A stretch of 64,000 nt of DNA from the NCBI GenBank assembly GCA_002412925.1, contig DHVZ01000057.1:1-64000 (forward strand), written 5' to 3'. Made by a program: the position numbers and the translations under genes. The notes under the pieces are model-generated. The model was not told the DNA's origin. It did no database searches and saw nothing but the letters and a program-made list of their open reading frames with translations. This DNA comes from Anaerolineales bacterium UBA5195. GTDB lineage: Bacteria; Chloroflexota; Anaerolineae; Anaerolineales; Villigracilaceae. Positions 1 through 8,428 of this stretch are shown here, one piece after another (the stretch's first letter is position 1; the number at the start of each line of letters is the position of its first letter).

Positions 1-416
1 GCATCCTGCTCAACCTGCTGGCGGCTGAGATTACCGCCACGACCGGGCGCGACCCTGGTCAGCACTACCACGATCTGACCGAACGCTTTGGCAGCCCAGT
101 CTACAAACGGATCGATGCCAAAGCCAACACTGCCCAGAAAAACGTGCTCAAAAACCTATCACCCGAAGCGGTCAAAGCCGAGACCCTGGCTGGAGAAAAA
201 ATCATTGCCCGTCTGACCAAGGCCCCGGCCAATGATGCTTCGATTGGCGGATTAAAAATCGTCACTGAGAACGGTTGGTTCGCAGCGCGCCCCTCGGGCA
301 CCGAGGAAATCTACAAAATCTACGCCGAGAGCTTTATCGATGAGGGTCACCTGAACCGGGTCATCGACGAAGCCCAGGCAATAGTCAGCGCGGCTTTTCA
401 GGCCGCAGGAGCTTAA
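1..416 (+). CDS. pgm: Phosphoglucomutase (alpha-D-glucose phosphate-specific), C-terminal fragment
   Basis: The left window edge cuts this gene; the first whole codon is at position 3 and about 137 residues remain. The fragment matches domain 4 of the alpha-phosphohexomutase family, with the phosphate-binding loop RPSGTE near the end and the preceding GGLKIVTENGWFAA stretch typical of the E. coli Pgm type. The enzyme interconverts glucose 1-phosphate and glucose 6-phosphate in the cytoplasm, linking glycogen and sugar nucleotide metabolism with glycolysis. The catalytic serine lies outside the window. The next gene starts 3 bp after the stop, so the two are probably cotranscribed. Confidence 0.93.
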   Translation, partial: ILLNLLAAEITATTGRDPGQHYHDLTERFGSPVYKRIDAKANTAQKNVLKNLSPEAVKAETLAGEKIIARLTKAPANDASIGGLKIVTENGWFAARPSGTEEIYKIYAESFIDEGHLNRVIDEAQAIVSAAFQAAGA

Positions 417-419
417 TCC

Positions 420-1274
420 ATGGAAACCAGACGTTTTGGCCGTACCGGCCACCTGAGTACCCTCGCCATCTTTGGCGCGGCCGCTTTTTGGGAAATTTCG
501 CAAGCCGATGCCGACCAGGTGATGGAAGAAATCATCGCGGCGGGCGTCAACCATATCGATGTCGCGCCTTCCTACGGGCAGGCCGAAGAACGCATCGGCC
601 CGTGGATGCCGCGGGAGCGGGGGCGCTTCTTCTTGGGCTGTAAAACAATGGAACGCACCCAGGCAGGTGCGTGGAACGAGATGCAAGCTTCCCTGAAACG
701 TTTGCAGACCAAGTCTTTTGATTTGTACCAGTTCCACGCCATCACCACTTTCGAAGAACTAGACGCAGTCACGATGAAGGGTGGCGCGCTCGAGGCGGCA
801 GTTGCCGCACGCGAGGCAGGGCTGACTAAATTTATCGGCATCACCGGCCACGGGGTCGATTCTCCAGCCATTTTCCTCGAAGCGTTGCGACGTTTCGACT
901 TTGATTCGATCCTTTTCCCGCTCAATTTTGTTCAGTTGGCCAACCCCGTCTACCGCCAGAACACCGAGGCCCTGCTGGCCGAGTGCCGCCAGAAAGATGT
1001 CGGCACGATGATTATTAAATCTGTCACGCTGGGGCCGTGGGGTGAAAAAGAACACACCGCCACCACCTGGTACGAACCATTTAGTTCGCCAGATAAAATT
1101 CAACAGGCAGTGAACTTCGCACTTTCGTATCAGGTCACCGGGCTTTGCACGGCCGGTGATACGCGCATCCTGCCGTTAATGCTAAGAGCCTGCGAAAACT
1201 TCCAGCCGCTGGGTGACGCAGAACGTGAAAAACTGATAGAATCGGGCCAGGCATATCAGCCGTTATTTGCCTGA
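420..1274 (+). CDS. Aldo/keto reductase family protein
   Basis: This 284-residue cytoplasmic protein has the aldo/keto reductase (beta/alpha)8 barrel signature. The catalytic tetrad can be read as Asp47 (HIDVAPSYG), Tyr52, Lys75 (GCKTM) and His106 (YQFHAI). Family members reduce aldehydes or ketones with NAD(P)H; the substrate cannot be told from the sequence. The sequence is closer to the bacterial YakC/Tas-like AKRs than to the AKR at 60530-61342. The ATG has an AGGAG-like site within the end of pgm and follows that gene by 3 bp, so translation is probably coupled. Confidence 0.9.
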   Translation: METRRFGRTGHLSTLAIFGAAAFWEISQADADQVMEEIIAAGVNHIDVAPSYGQAEERIGPWMPRERGRFFLGCKTMERTQAGAWNEMQASLKRLQTKSFDLYQFHAITTFEELDAVTMKGGALEAAVAAREAGLTKFIGITGHGVDSPAIFLEALRRFDFDSILFPLNFVQLANPVYRQNTEALLAECRQKDVGTMIIKSVTLGPWGEKEHTATTWYEPFSSPDKIQQAVNFALSYQVTGLCTAGDTRILPLMLRACENFQPLGDAEREKLIESGQAYQPLFA

Positions 1275-1311
1275 AGTTTGCGCTCGAAAGATTTCAAATC
1301 AAGGAGCTTGA

Positions 1312-2409
1312 ATGGATCCCCGTGTTGCCAAACTTGCCAAAGTGCTCGTCAATTATTCGATTGCATTGAAACCTGGCGACCAGTTCGTACTGCGCACCAG
1401 CCCGCTGGCCGAAGAACTCAACCTGGCTATTTATGAAGAAGCCGTCAAAACCGGAGCGCACGTTCTGGTTCAAATGAGCATGCCTGGCGCCGAAGAGCTT
1501 TTCTACAAATATGCTTCCGACACGCAGCTCGACCATATTTCACCTGTGCGGAAACTGATCACTGAAACTTTCGACGCCTCGCTTTACATCGAAGCCGAAC
1601 ACAACACTCGCTCGCTTTCGGGCATCGACCCCACGCGCATGGCGCGCGCCCGCAAAGCCGGCGCGCCGCTCAGTAAAATTGCCTTCGAACGCTCCGCCCG
1701 AGGAGAATTGCGCTGGGGGCTGACGGTTTATCCCACCCATGCCATGGCCCAGGATGCCGACATGAACCTGGCGGACTATCGCGAATTTGTCTATGGCGCG
1801 GGGATGCTTAATGATGATGACCCGGTGGCTTTCTGGAAGGCCGAAGGCGTAAAACAGGGCAAACTGGTTTCCTGGCTGAAAGGGCGCGAGAAGGCTGTGC
1901 TGAAGGGCTCCAATGTCGATATCAGCTTGTCGATCAAGGAGCGCACCTTTATCCCCTGTGACGGAAAATACAACTTCCCGGATGGTGAAATCTTCACCGG
2001 CCCGGTGGAAGACTCCGTCAACGGCTGGATCCGCTTTCGTTACCCGGCCATTTATGACAGCCAGGAAATCACCGACATCGAACTCTGGTTCGAGAAAGGT
2101 AAGGTCATCAAGGAAACCGCCAGCAAAAACCAGGAACTCCTGACCGCCTTGCTCAACACCGATGCCGGTTCACGTTACCTGGGCGAATGGGGCATCGGGA
2201 CAAACTACGGCATCCAGCGCTTCACCAAAAATATGCTCTTCGACGAAAAAATCGGCGGCACGATCCATTTTGCGGTCGGCGCGGGCTACCCCGAAAGTGG
2301 CAGCAAAAACGAATCCGGCCTGCACTGGGATATGCTCTGCGACATGGCCGAGAGCGAAATCACGGTCGATGGTGATTTGTTCTACAAAGACGGTAAACCG
2401 ACGATTTAA
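1312..2409 (+). CDS. Aminopeptidase, M29 family (thermophilic aminopeptidase type)
   Basis: This 365-residue protein matches peptidase family M29 (AmpS/AmpT/PepS), cytoplasmic dinuclear-metal exopeptidases that remove N-terminal residues from peptides. Likely metal-ligand regions are the Glu/Asp in FPDGEIFTGPVEDSV, LGEWGIGTN, the His in GGTIHFAVG and the His-x-Asp of SGLHWDM near the C terminus. The length agrees with the shorter M29 members. The start has a good AAGGAG site 7 nt upstream. It is the last gene of the pgm-AKR-aminopeptidase run and is followed by a strong terminator. Confidence 0.92.
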   Translation: MDPRVAKLAKVLVNYSIALKPGDQFVLRTSPLAEELNLAIYEEAVKTGAHVLVQMSMPGAEELFYKYASDTQLDHISPVRKLITETFDASLYIEAEHNTRSLSGIDPTRMARARKAGAPLSKIAFERSARGELRWGLTVYPTHAMAQDADMNLADYREFVYGAGMLNDDDPVAFWKAEGVKQGKLVSWLKGREKAVLKGSNVDISLSIKERTFIPCDGKYNFPDGEIFTGPVEDSVNGWIRFRYPAIYDSQEITDIELWFEKGKVIKETASKNQELLTALLNTDAGSRYLGEWGIGTNYGIQRFTKNMLFDEKIGGTIHFAVGAGYPESGSKNESGLHWDMLCDMAESEITVDGDLFYKDGKPTI

Positions 2410-2423
2410 AATTGGAACCACTT

Positions 2424-2472
2424 AAAATGGAACACGCAACACGAAATACATGTTGCGTGTTCCATTTTTTTT
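2424..2472 (+). terminator. Rho-independent terminator after the M29 gene
   Basis: An 18-bp left arm starting aaaatggaacacg (2424-2441) pairs perfectly with 2451-2468 around a 9-nt loop and runs into an eight-T tract. A-rich DNA on the other side lets it act for the convergent glycosyltransferase gene as well. The arm text resembles the hairpins at 4762 and 11758. Confidence 0.9.
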
Positions 2473-2534
2473 CTGTGTAGAACGCGTTCTCCCTGGCCTG
2501 ACCGGCCAGGACAGGCTAACGCGCTTCTGGATTT

Positions 2535-3218
2535 TCAATCCACAAAACGATATTTTAGCAAAGCCCAGACCGCCTCGAATGCATCCCAGATGCCAATCTT
2601 TTTACCCTCGGAGTATTCTCGTGGGTTGAAGGAAATCGGCACTTCATAGACGCGCACATTGGCCTTGAGGATCTTGGCGGTAAATTCAGGCTCAAAATCA
2701 AAGCGGTTGGCGCGCAAGGGCATATCGGCCACGACTTCACGGCGGAAAACCTTGTAGCCGGTCTCCATGTCCGTCAGGATGTTGTTATAAAGGATATTGG
2801 TCATCAAGGTCAGCATCTTGTTGGCGACCATGTTCCAGAACAGAATGGCGCGGTGCGGTCCTCCGAGAAAACGCGAACCGTAGACAACATCGGCCACGTC
2901 TTCTTCGATGGGTTTTAGTAAACCGGGATATTCGCGCGGGTCATATTCGAGATCGGCATCCTGGATGAGCATCACATCGCCGCTGGCCGACCGGATCGCG
3001 GTGCGCAGGGCAGCGCCTTTCCCGGCGTTTTTCTCATGCAAAATAACACGCACGCCATCTTTGCCATCCAGTTCAGCCAGGATATCGCGGGTGCCATCCT
3101 GGGAACCATCATCCACAATCACGATTTCGGATGCAAGCCCGGTAGCCTGCACGCGCCTGATAATCTCACGGATGGTGTTCTTTTCGTTATAAACAGGAAT
3201 CAACACGGATAGTTTCAT
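2535..3218 (-). CDS. Glycosyltransferase family 2 (dolichol-phosphate mannosyltransferase-like)
   Basis: This 227-residue GT-A fold protein starts with LSVLIPVYNEKNTI, has the acidic VDDGSQDGT motif and the metal-binding QDADLEYDP motif, and lacks C-terminal membrane segments. This is the single-domain DPM1/DpmA-like form that transfers a hexose from a nucleotide sugar to a polyprenyl phosphate at the inner membrane face, for later glycan or lipid glycosylation. The exact sugar is unknown. The ATG has no Shine-Dalgarno sequence but sits 7 nt after a perfect TATAAT, so the mRNA is probably leaderless. It is monocistronic and convergent with the M29 gene. Confidence 0.9.
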   Translation of the reverse strand: MKLSVLIPVYNEKNTIREIIRRVQATGLASEIVIVDDGSQDGTRDILAELDGKDGVRVILHEKNAGKGAALRTAIRSASGDVMLIQDADLEYDPREYPGLLKPIEEDVADVVYGSRFLGGPHRAILFWNMVANKMLTLMTNILYNNILTDMETGYKVFRREVVADMPLRANRFDFEPEFTAKILKANVRVYEVPISFNPREYSEGKKIGIWDAFEAVWALLKYRFVD

Positions 3219-3225
3219 GCCAGGA

Positions 3226-3231
3226 ATTATA
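3226..3231 (-). promoter_or_regulatory. Leaderless -10 box of the GT2 gene
   Basis: On the minus strand TATAAT is followed by tcctggc and then the ATG. Transcription would begin at or next to the start codon, and no Shine-Dalgarno sequence is present. Confidence 0.65.
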
Positions 3232-3292
3232 CTTGAATTTACCCGAACTTAATTTATTGTAATGCTCTCAGACACAACCAAACAGACGGACA

Positions 3293-3301
3293 TGCTATAA
3301 T
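3293..3301 (+). promoter_or_regulatory. Extended -10 promoter of the AAA ATPase gene
   Basis: TGCTATAAT is a perfect extended -10 element. Its predicted start point lies about 30 nt before the ATG. No clear -35 box is visible, which is usual for extended -10 promoters. Confidence 0.6.
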
Positions 3302-3338
3302 TTACAAAGCATCTATTCTTTTCGAATTATGGCAGGCA

Positions 3339-4691
3339 ATGATGACAATGAACACGCTTTCTCCCCGCCCGGCAGCCCCTTCACAACCAGCCTCTTCTGG
3401 CCCGGCTTTTATTCCCCCGCCCATTACGAAGATGGAAGATACCGGCCTTGCGCAACTCTGGCTGCAAGATTTGGCGCTTAAAATCCTGTATTTCCAGGGG
3501 TACCTCTCGGGGTTCAAGATCGCCGAAGAAATCGCCCTGCCCTTTGCCGGGGTCACCGACCAGATTCTGGAATCACTTAAACGCGAAAAGTTGGTGGAAG
3601 TCAAGTCTTCATCGATGGGCCTGGGGGAAGGTTCCTACCAGTACGCCATCACCGGCGCTGGGATTGAACACGCGCGCGAGGCGCTGGAGCGCAGCCAGTA
3701 TGCCGGGCCTGCCCCCGTGCCGATCGAAACCTACAATGCCTCCATCCGCAAACAGAGCCAGCATCGCGTTGTGGTCACCTCACGCCACATGCGGCAATTA
3801 CTATCGCAACTGATTTTGTCAAACGCAACCTTTGAGCAACTTGGCCCGGCGCTCAATTCTGGCACCTCCATTTTCCTGTATGGTCCTCCCGGAAACGGGA
3901 AAACCAGTGTGGCGCGTGCCTTTGGCAGCATGGTCCTCCAACAGGATATGTACATCCCTTACGCCCTTTTTGTGGACGGACAGGTTATCAAACTCTATGA
4001 TTCGGTCAATCACCAGCGCGCCCAGGATGAAGACTCAACTGCCGCAGGCACCGGCTCCTTGCGTTCCGGCGGACGCCGCGACCCGCGCTGGGTGCATGTT
4101 CGCCGCCCATTCATCGTTGTTGGCGGAGAACTGACCCTGGCTGGCCTCGACCTGGTCTTTGATGACACCCATAAATATTATGAGGCGCCTTTCCAGGTCA
4201 AAGCCAACGGCGGCATCCTGCTCATCGATGACTTTGGCCGCCAGCAGGTGCGTCCACGCGACCTGCTCAACCGCTGGATTGTGCCGCTCGAAAATCGCGT
4301 CGACTTTTTGACCCTGCATACCGGCCGGAAAATCGAAATCCCGTTTGATGTACTGGTCGTTTTTTCAACCAACCTGCCCCCACGCGACCTGGTTGACGAG
4401 GCCTTCCTGCGCCGCCTGCGCCACAAAATTGAGATTGGCGATCCCTCTTACGAAGACTTCCGCCAGATTTTCCAGCGCGTGGCCCAGGTTAAAAAGGTAC
4501 AGTACAACGATCAGGGGTTGGCCTACCTGCTTCAGGAATGGTATATCAAGCGCAACCGCAAATTGCGCGCTTCGCATCCGCGTGACTTGTGCGACCAGAT
4601 TATCGATATCGCCCACTATCGCGGGGTTGAGCCAGCCATGACACGTGAACTACTCGACCTGGCCGCGCAGTCGTATTTCGTCGAACTTTAG
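3339..4691 (+). CDS. Winged-helix AAA ATPase of unknown role
   Basis: This is a 450-residue cytoplasmic protein. Residues about 35-115 look like a winged-helix domain (paired helices then KREKLVEVKSSS). The AAA module follows, with Walker A GPPGNGKTS (Lys188), Walker B ILLIDDFG (Asp297-Asp298) and a sensor 1-like VVFSTNLPP. The family is often annotated as predicted ATPase with chaperone activity; its true partners are unknown to me. The start is uncertain among ATGs at 3339, 3342 and 3348. The gene is preceded by an extended -10 promoter, and its stop codon lies inside the first unit of a 14-bp tandem repeat. Confidence 0.8.
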   Translation: MMTMNTLSPRPAAPSQPASSGPAFIPPPITKMEDTGLAQLWLQDLALKILYFQGYLSGFKIAEEIALPFAGVTDQILESLKREKLVEVKSSSMGLGEGSYQYAITGAGIEHAREALERSQYAGPAPVPIETYNASIRKQSQHRVVVTSRHMRQLLSQLILSNATFEQLGPALNSGTSIFLYGPPGNGKTSVARAFGSMVLQQDMYIPYALFVDGQVIKLYDSVNHQRAQDEDSTAAGTGSLRSGGRRDPRWVHVRRPFIVVGGELTLAGLDLVFDDTHKYYEAPFQVKANGGILLIDDFGRQQVRPRDLLNRWIVPLENRVDFLTLHTGRKIEIPFDVLVVFSTNLPPRDLVDEAFLRRLRHKIEIGDPSYEDFRQIFQRVAQVKKVQYNDQGLAYLLQEWYIKRNRKLRASHPRDLCDQIIDIAHYRGVEPAMTRELLDLAAQSYFVEL

Positions 4692-4754
4692 TCTACCAAC
4701 TTTAGTCTACCAACTTTAGTCTACAAACTTTGCGCTACCAAACTTTAGTCTACC
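4684..4754 (+). repeat. Five 14-bp tandem repeats (aactttagtctacc)
   Basis: Units lie at 4684-4697, 4698-4711, 4712-4725, 4726-4739 (variant with tgcg in place of tagt) and 4741-4754. The first unit contains the stop codon of the AAA ATPase gene. The array is followed at once by a 21-bp perfect hairpin. Its role is unknown; it could be a set of protein-binding sites or slippage-derived DNA. Confidence 0.95.
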
Positions 4755-4761
4755 CCTTTAC

Positions 4762-4809
4762 GAAACACGCAAAACGCACTACTATTTCGTAGTGCGTTTT
4801 GCGTGTTTC
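4762..4809 (+). terminator. 21-bp perfect hairpin between the AAA ATPase and GDPD genes
   Basis: Arms 4762-4782 and 4789-4809 are perfectly complementary around the loop tatttc. No T tract follows on the plus strand, so it is either an imperfect terminator or a member of a hairpin repeat family. Its arm text (aacacgcaaaacg) resembles the hairpin at 2424. Confidence 0.7.
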
Positions 4810-4830
4810 CAGCCTCCTGACCCTTCTCCG

Positions 4831-4836
4831 TATTTT
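4831..4836 (+). promoter_or_regulatory. Possible leaderless -10 box of the GDPD gene
   Basis: TATTTT lies 7 nt before the ATG at 4844, the same geometry as the clearer leaderless starts in this window, and no Shine-Dalgarno sequence is seen. This is weaker than the TATAAT examples. Confidence 0.4.
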
Positions 4837-4843
4837 TTGAGCC

Positions 4844-5584
4844 ATGATTTCCCATTTCCCCACTCCTCTGATCTTTGCCCATCGCGGCGCCTCGGCGCAT
4901 GCCCCAGAAAACACCCTGGCAGCCTTTGAGCTGGCCTTGAAACAGGGTGCGCCCGCCATCGAATTTGATGTGAAATTGACTTCTGATCGACAGGTAATCA
5001 TCCTTCACGACCAGACGTTAAACCGCACGACGAACGGTTCCGGTTCCGTCACAAAACAACCCTTCTCAGCCCTGCGTGAACTCGACGCCGGTTCCTGGTT
5101 TTCGGATAACTATCGCGGCGAAAAAATTCCCAGCCTCGCTGAAGTTTTCGAATTGCTGGGCAAAAAAATCCTCATGAACGTGGAACTGACCAACTACGCC
5201 ACGCCATTTGACGGGCTTGTCCACGAGGTGGCAAAGCTGGTCAAAAAACACGGGCTGCAGGAATATGTGCTTTTCTCCTCGTTTTTTCCCACCAACCTGG
5301 CAGTTGCCCGTTGGCTGCTGCCCAGCGTCCCGCGCGGGCAACTCATCTTGGAAGGAAATTCCGGTTGGTGGCAAAGAGCCGTCGGAACTTTCATGAAGCT
5401 GGAGGCCGAACATCCATTTAGCACAGACGTAACCGCAGAGTCGGTAAAACGCACCCAAGCCAAAAAACGCCGCGTTCACGTTTGGACAGTGAACGACCCC
5501 GCCGAGATGCGCCGCCTTCGTTCACTGGGCGTCGATGGCATCTTTACCGATGACCCGCTCATCGGCCTGGAAAATTTCAAGTAG
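4844..5584 (+). CDS. Glycerophosphodiester phosphodiesterase
   Basis: This 246-residue GDPD TIM-barrel enzyme hydrolyses deacylated phospholipid headgroups to glycerol 3-phosphate and an alcohol. Visible active-site residues are His13-Arg14 (FAHRGAS), Glu22 (PENT), Glu40 and Asp42 (IEFDVKLT) and His55 (LHDQTLNRTTNG). There is no signal peptide, so it is cytoplasmic like UgpQ. The following GH3 gene begins at the base after its stop codon, which implies a two-gene operon. Confidence 0.93.
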   Translation: MISHFPTPLIFAHRGASAHAPENTLAAFELALKQGAPAIEFDVKLTSDRQVIILHDQTLNRTTNGSGSVTKQPFSALRELDAGSWFSDNYRGEKIPSLAEVFELLGKKILMNVELTNYATPFDGLVHEVAKLVKKHGLQEYVLFSSFFPTNLAVARWLLPSVPRGQLILEGNSGWWQRAVGTFMKLEAEHPFSTDVTAESVKRTQAKKRRVHVWTVNDPAEMRRLRSLGVDGIFTDDPLIGLENFK

Positions 5585-8428
5585 ATGACCTCAACTGCGA
5601 ACAGACTCTCAAACAATCGCCACCAGCGGCAGCCTGCCCGGATGTTTATTCCTGCCTGTTCCGCGCTCTTGGCGAGATTGAACTACGCGGGGTGGGCGGC
5701 CCTGACGCTGATTTCGCTGCTGGCCGCGCTGATTGCGCCCGCGGCAGCCTCGGCCCAGGGAACTGATCCTGCCACCTTGCTCATGCGTAAGCTCACGCCT
5801 GAGGAAAAGATCGGCCAGTTATTTTTGGTTTCTTTTACCGGCGCCGATGTTGGCAAACAATCTCAAATTTATGACCTGATTGTCAATCAGCATGTTGGCG
5901 GGGTGGTGCTGACAGCCGAAAATGACAACTTTGTGGCCGAAAACACCACGCAGGAAGCCTTAAACCTGACTAACGCGCTCCAACTGGCGGAGCGGGATAG
6001 CGCGGTCAACCCGGCAACCAATTCCACCGCGCACACCTACATCCCCTTATTAATTGGCATCTCACAGGAGGGGGGCGGCGCTCCCAACGACCAGATATTA
6101 AGTGGCCTGTCCCCGATCCCCGACCAGATGGCGATCGGCGCCACCTGGGATCGGGTCCTGTCTGAAAAAGCGGGCGCGGTTATGGGCGAGGAACTCTCAG
6201 CTTTGGGATTTAACCTGTATCTTGGCCTGACCCTCGATGTGCTGACCTTGCCCGACCCAGCTGTCAGCTCAGATTTGAATACGCGCGTTTTTGGCGGCGA
6301 CCCTTATTGGGTTGGTGAAATGGCGCGCGCCTATCTCACCGGCTTGCATACTGGCTCGAATGGCCGCATGGCGATCATTGCCAAGCATTTTCCTGGCCGC
6401 GGAGGTTCTGACCGCCCGGCTGACAAGGAAATCTCAACCATTCGGCGTTCTCTCGATGAACTCAAATCCATCGAACTCGCGCCTTTTTTTGCGCTGACCG
6501 CGAATACCCTTGACCCCAAAATGGTTGTCGACGGATTGCTGGTTTCACATATCCGCTACCAGGGCTTCCAGGGCAATATCCGCGCCACAACCCGGCCGAT
6601 CAGTTTTGACCAGAAGGCGCTCAGCCAGATCTTGTCGCTCCCCATACTGTCCAACTGGCGGCAAAATGGCGGCTTGATTCTCAGCGACAATCTTGGCACG
6701 CCAGCCGTCAGACGTTTTTACGACCCCGACCTGAAGACTTTCTCCGCCCGCCTGGTGGCTCGCGACGCATTCCTGGCCGGGAATGACCTGCTTTATATGG
6801 GCAACATCGTCTCATCTGACGCGCCCGATACCTATACCAGCATGGTTCGCACACTGCAATTCTTTGCACAAAAATACCGCGAAGACCCCGCTTTTGCCTC
6901 GCGCGTCGACGAGTCTGTCGAGCGTATCTTAAAAGTAAAATATCGTTTATATGGCACCTTCACATGGTCGCTCGTCGAAGCTCCAACGACAAACCTGGAT
7001 AAACTTGGTCTTTCCAAAGAACAGGTTTTTGCGATTGCGCGTCAGTCAGCCACGCTGATCAGCCCGGCTCCGGCCGATTTCGCAACTGTCTTGCCCGCGC
7101 CTCCAAACACATCCGATTACATCATCTTCCTAACCGACGCCCGTACCGCGCGGCAGTGCTCCACCTGTCCGAATAAGCCCCTCCTCGCCAAAGATGCCCT
7201 GCACGTTGCTGTGCAGCGGTTATATGGGCCTTCAGCCAGCGGATTGGTTAATCTGAGTCACCTTTCGTCTTTTTCCTTCGACGACTTAAACCTTTTACTG
7301 GATGATAAACTGCCGTCACCCGACTTATTAAATGCCCTGGGGCGCGCCAGCTGGGTTGTGATTTCTACCCTGGACCTGCCAGACAAGTCCCCACAGGGCA
7401 GCACCCTGCGGCGTTTTCTCTCCGAAAAACAGAGCCTGCTCGGCAACAAAAAGGTCATCCTGTTCTCGTTTAGCGCCCCCTATTACCTCGATGCGACAGA
7501 TATTTCCAAACTGACAGCCTTTTATGGGTTGTATGCCGAATCTGACCCATTTGTTGAGGTGGCCGCCCGCCTGCTTTACCAGGAAATTTCCCCCGCCGGT
7601 TCCCTGCCAGTTTCGGTGGAGGGGATTGGTTATGACTTGATTTCTACGACCGCCCCAGATCCAAACCAGGTGATTTCACTCAGCCTGGACCTGCCGAAAG
7701 CCACTCCCACACCCGAAACCACGCTCACAGCCGAACCGACGGTTGCGCCATTGTTTCGCGTGGGTGATACCATTTCGGTGCGAACGGGAATTATTGTTGA
7801 CCACAACCAGCATCCGGTGCCAGACGGCACGCCGGTGCGTTTTACGTTGTCTCAAGGTGAGAGCGGTCTGATCCAACAGATCGAAGCGGTAACAACGCTG
7901 GGCATCGCGATGGCAGCCTTCCGGCTCGACAAACCCGGGCTGATCGAAATTCATGCCACGAGTGAACCTGCCAAGGTTTCAGACACCATCCAGTTGGATG
8001 TGACCAACGAGGGAGCAACGGTAATTATCATCACCCCCACGGTTGAGGTCACCCCACAGCCTGTGACGCCAACACCCACGCTGGAACCCGTTCCCACGCC
8101 AACAGCTTCGTTAACCATCTCGAACGGTTATCCCAACTTATTCGGGTGGTCCCTGGTGCTGCTGGTCATGGCCGCAGGCGTCAGCCTGATTTACTGGCTT
8201 TCCAGTCAAATCGTCGATCCTAAATGGGCAGTTCGCTGGTCGCTGCTGGTTCTGGTAGGCGGCCTGGTCACCTACAACTATCTGGTTTTGGGTTTTCCGG
8301 GCGGGGGAAATTGGCTAAACGAACGCGGCCTGCCGACATTCTTGCAGGCGGTTTTGATTGGTCAGGGAGTCGGATTCGCCATTGGGTGGTTTTGGCGGTT
8401 AGCGGCCGAGGGTGGCGATCAGGCTTAG
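5585..8428 (+). CDS. Membrane-anchored GH3 protein with Ig-like domain
   Basis: This 947-residue surface protein has an N-terminal hydrophobic export signal (about residues 35-58). A glycoside hydrolase family 3 domain follows, with AKHFPG (His267, as in NagZ) and a candidate nucleophile Asp368 in ILSDNLG. A second alpha/beta region covers about 480-690. Next come an invasin-like Ig domain (about 715-805), a Pro/Thr linker, and two or three C-terminal membrane helices. It probably cleaves beta-linked amino sugars or glucosides outside the cell. Its ATG abuts the GDPD stop, and its 3' end overlaps the convergent kinase gene by 30 bp. The membrane tail is not usual for NagZ. Confidence 0.85.
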   Translation: MTSTANRLSNNRHQRQPARMFIPACSALLARLNYAGWAALTLISLLAALIAPAAASAQGTDPATLLMRKLTPEEKIGQLFLVSFTGADVGKQSQIYDLIVNQHVGGVVLTAENDNFVAENTTQEALNLTNALQLAERDSAVNPATNSTAHTYIPLLIGISQEGGGAPNDQILSGLSPIPDQMAIGATWDRVLSEKAGAVMGEELSALGFNLYLGLTLDVLTLPDPAVSSDLNTRVFGGDPYWVGEMARAYLTGLHTGSNGRMAIIAKHFPGRGGSDRPADKEISTIRRSLDELKSIELAPFFALTANTLDPKMVVDGLLVSHIRYQGFQGNIRATTRPISFDQKALSQILSLPILSNWRQNGGLILSDNLGTPAVRRFYDPDLKTFSARLVARDAFLAGNDLLYMGNIVSSDAPDTYTSMVRTLQFFAQKYREDPAFASRVDESVERILKVKYRLYGTFTWSLVEAPTTNLDKLGLSKEQVFAIARQSATLISPAPADFATVLPAPPNTSDYIIFLTDARTARQCSTCPNKPLLAKDALHVAVQRLYGPSASGLVNLSHLSSFSFDDLNLLLDDKLPSPDLLNALGRASWVVISTLDLPDKSPQGSTLRRFLSEKQSLLGNKKVILFSFSAPYYLDATDISKLTAFYGLYAESDPFVEVAARLLYQEISPAGSLPVSVEGIGYDLISTTAPDPNQVISLSLDLPKATPTPETTLTAEPTVAPLFRVGDTISVRTGIIVDHNQHPVPDGTPVRFTLSQGESGLIQQIEAVTTLGIAMAAFRLDKPGLIEIHATSEPAKVSDTIQLDVTNEGATVIIITPTVEVTPQPVTPTPTLEPVPTPTASLTISNGYPNLFGWSLVLLVMAAGVSLIYWLSSQIVDPKWAVRWSLLVLVGGLVTYNYLVLGFPGGGNWLNERGLPTFLQAVLIGQGVGFAIGWFWRLAAEGGDQA

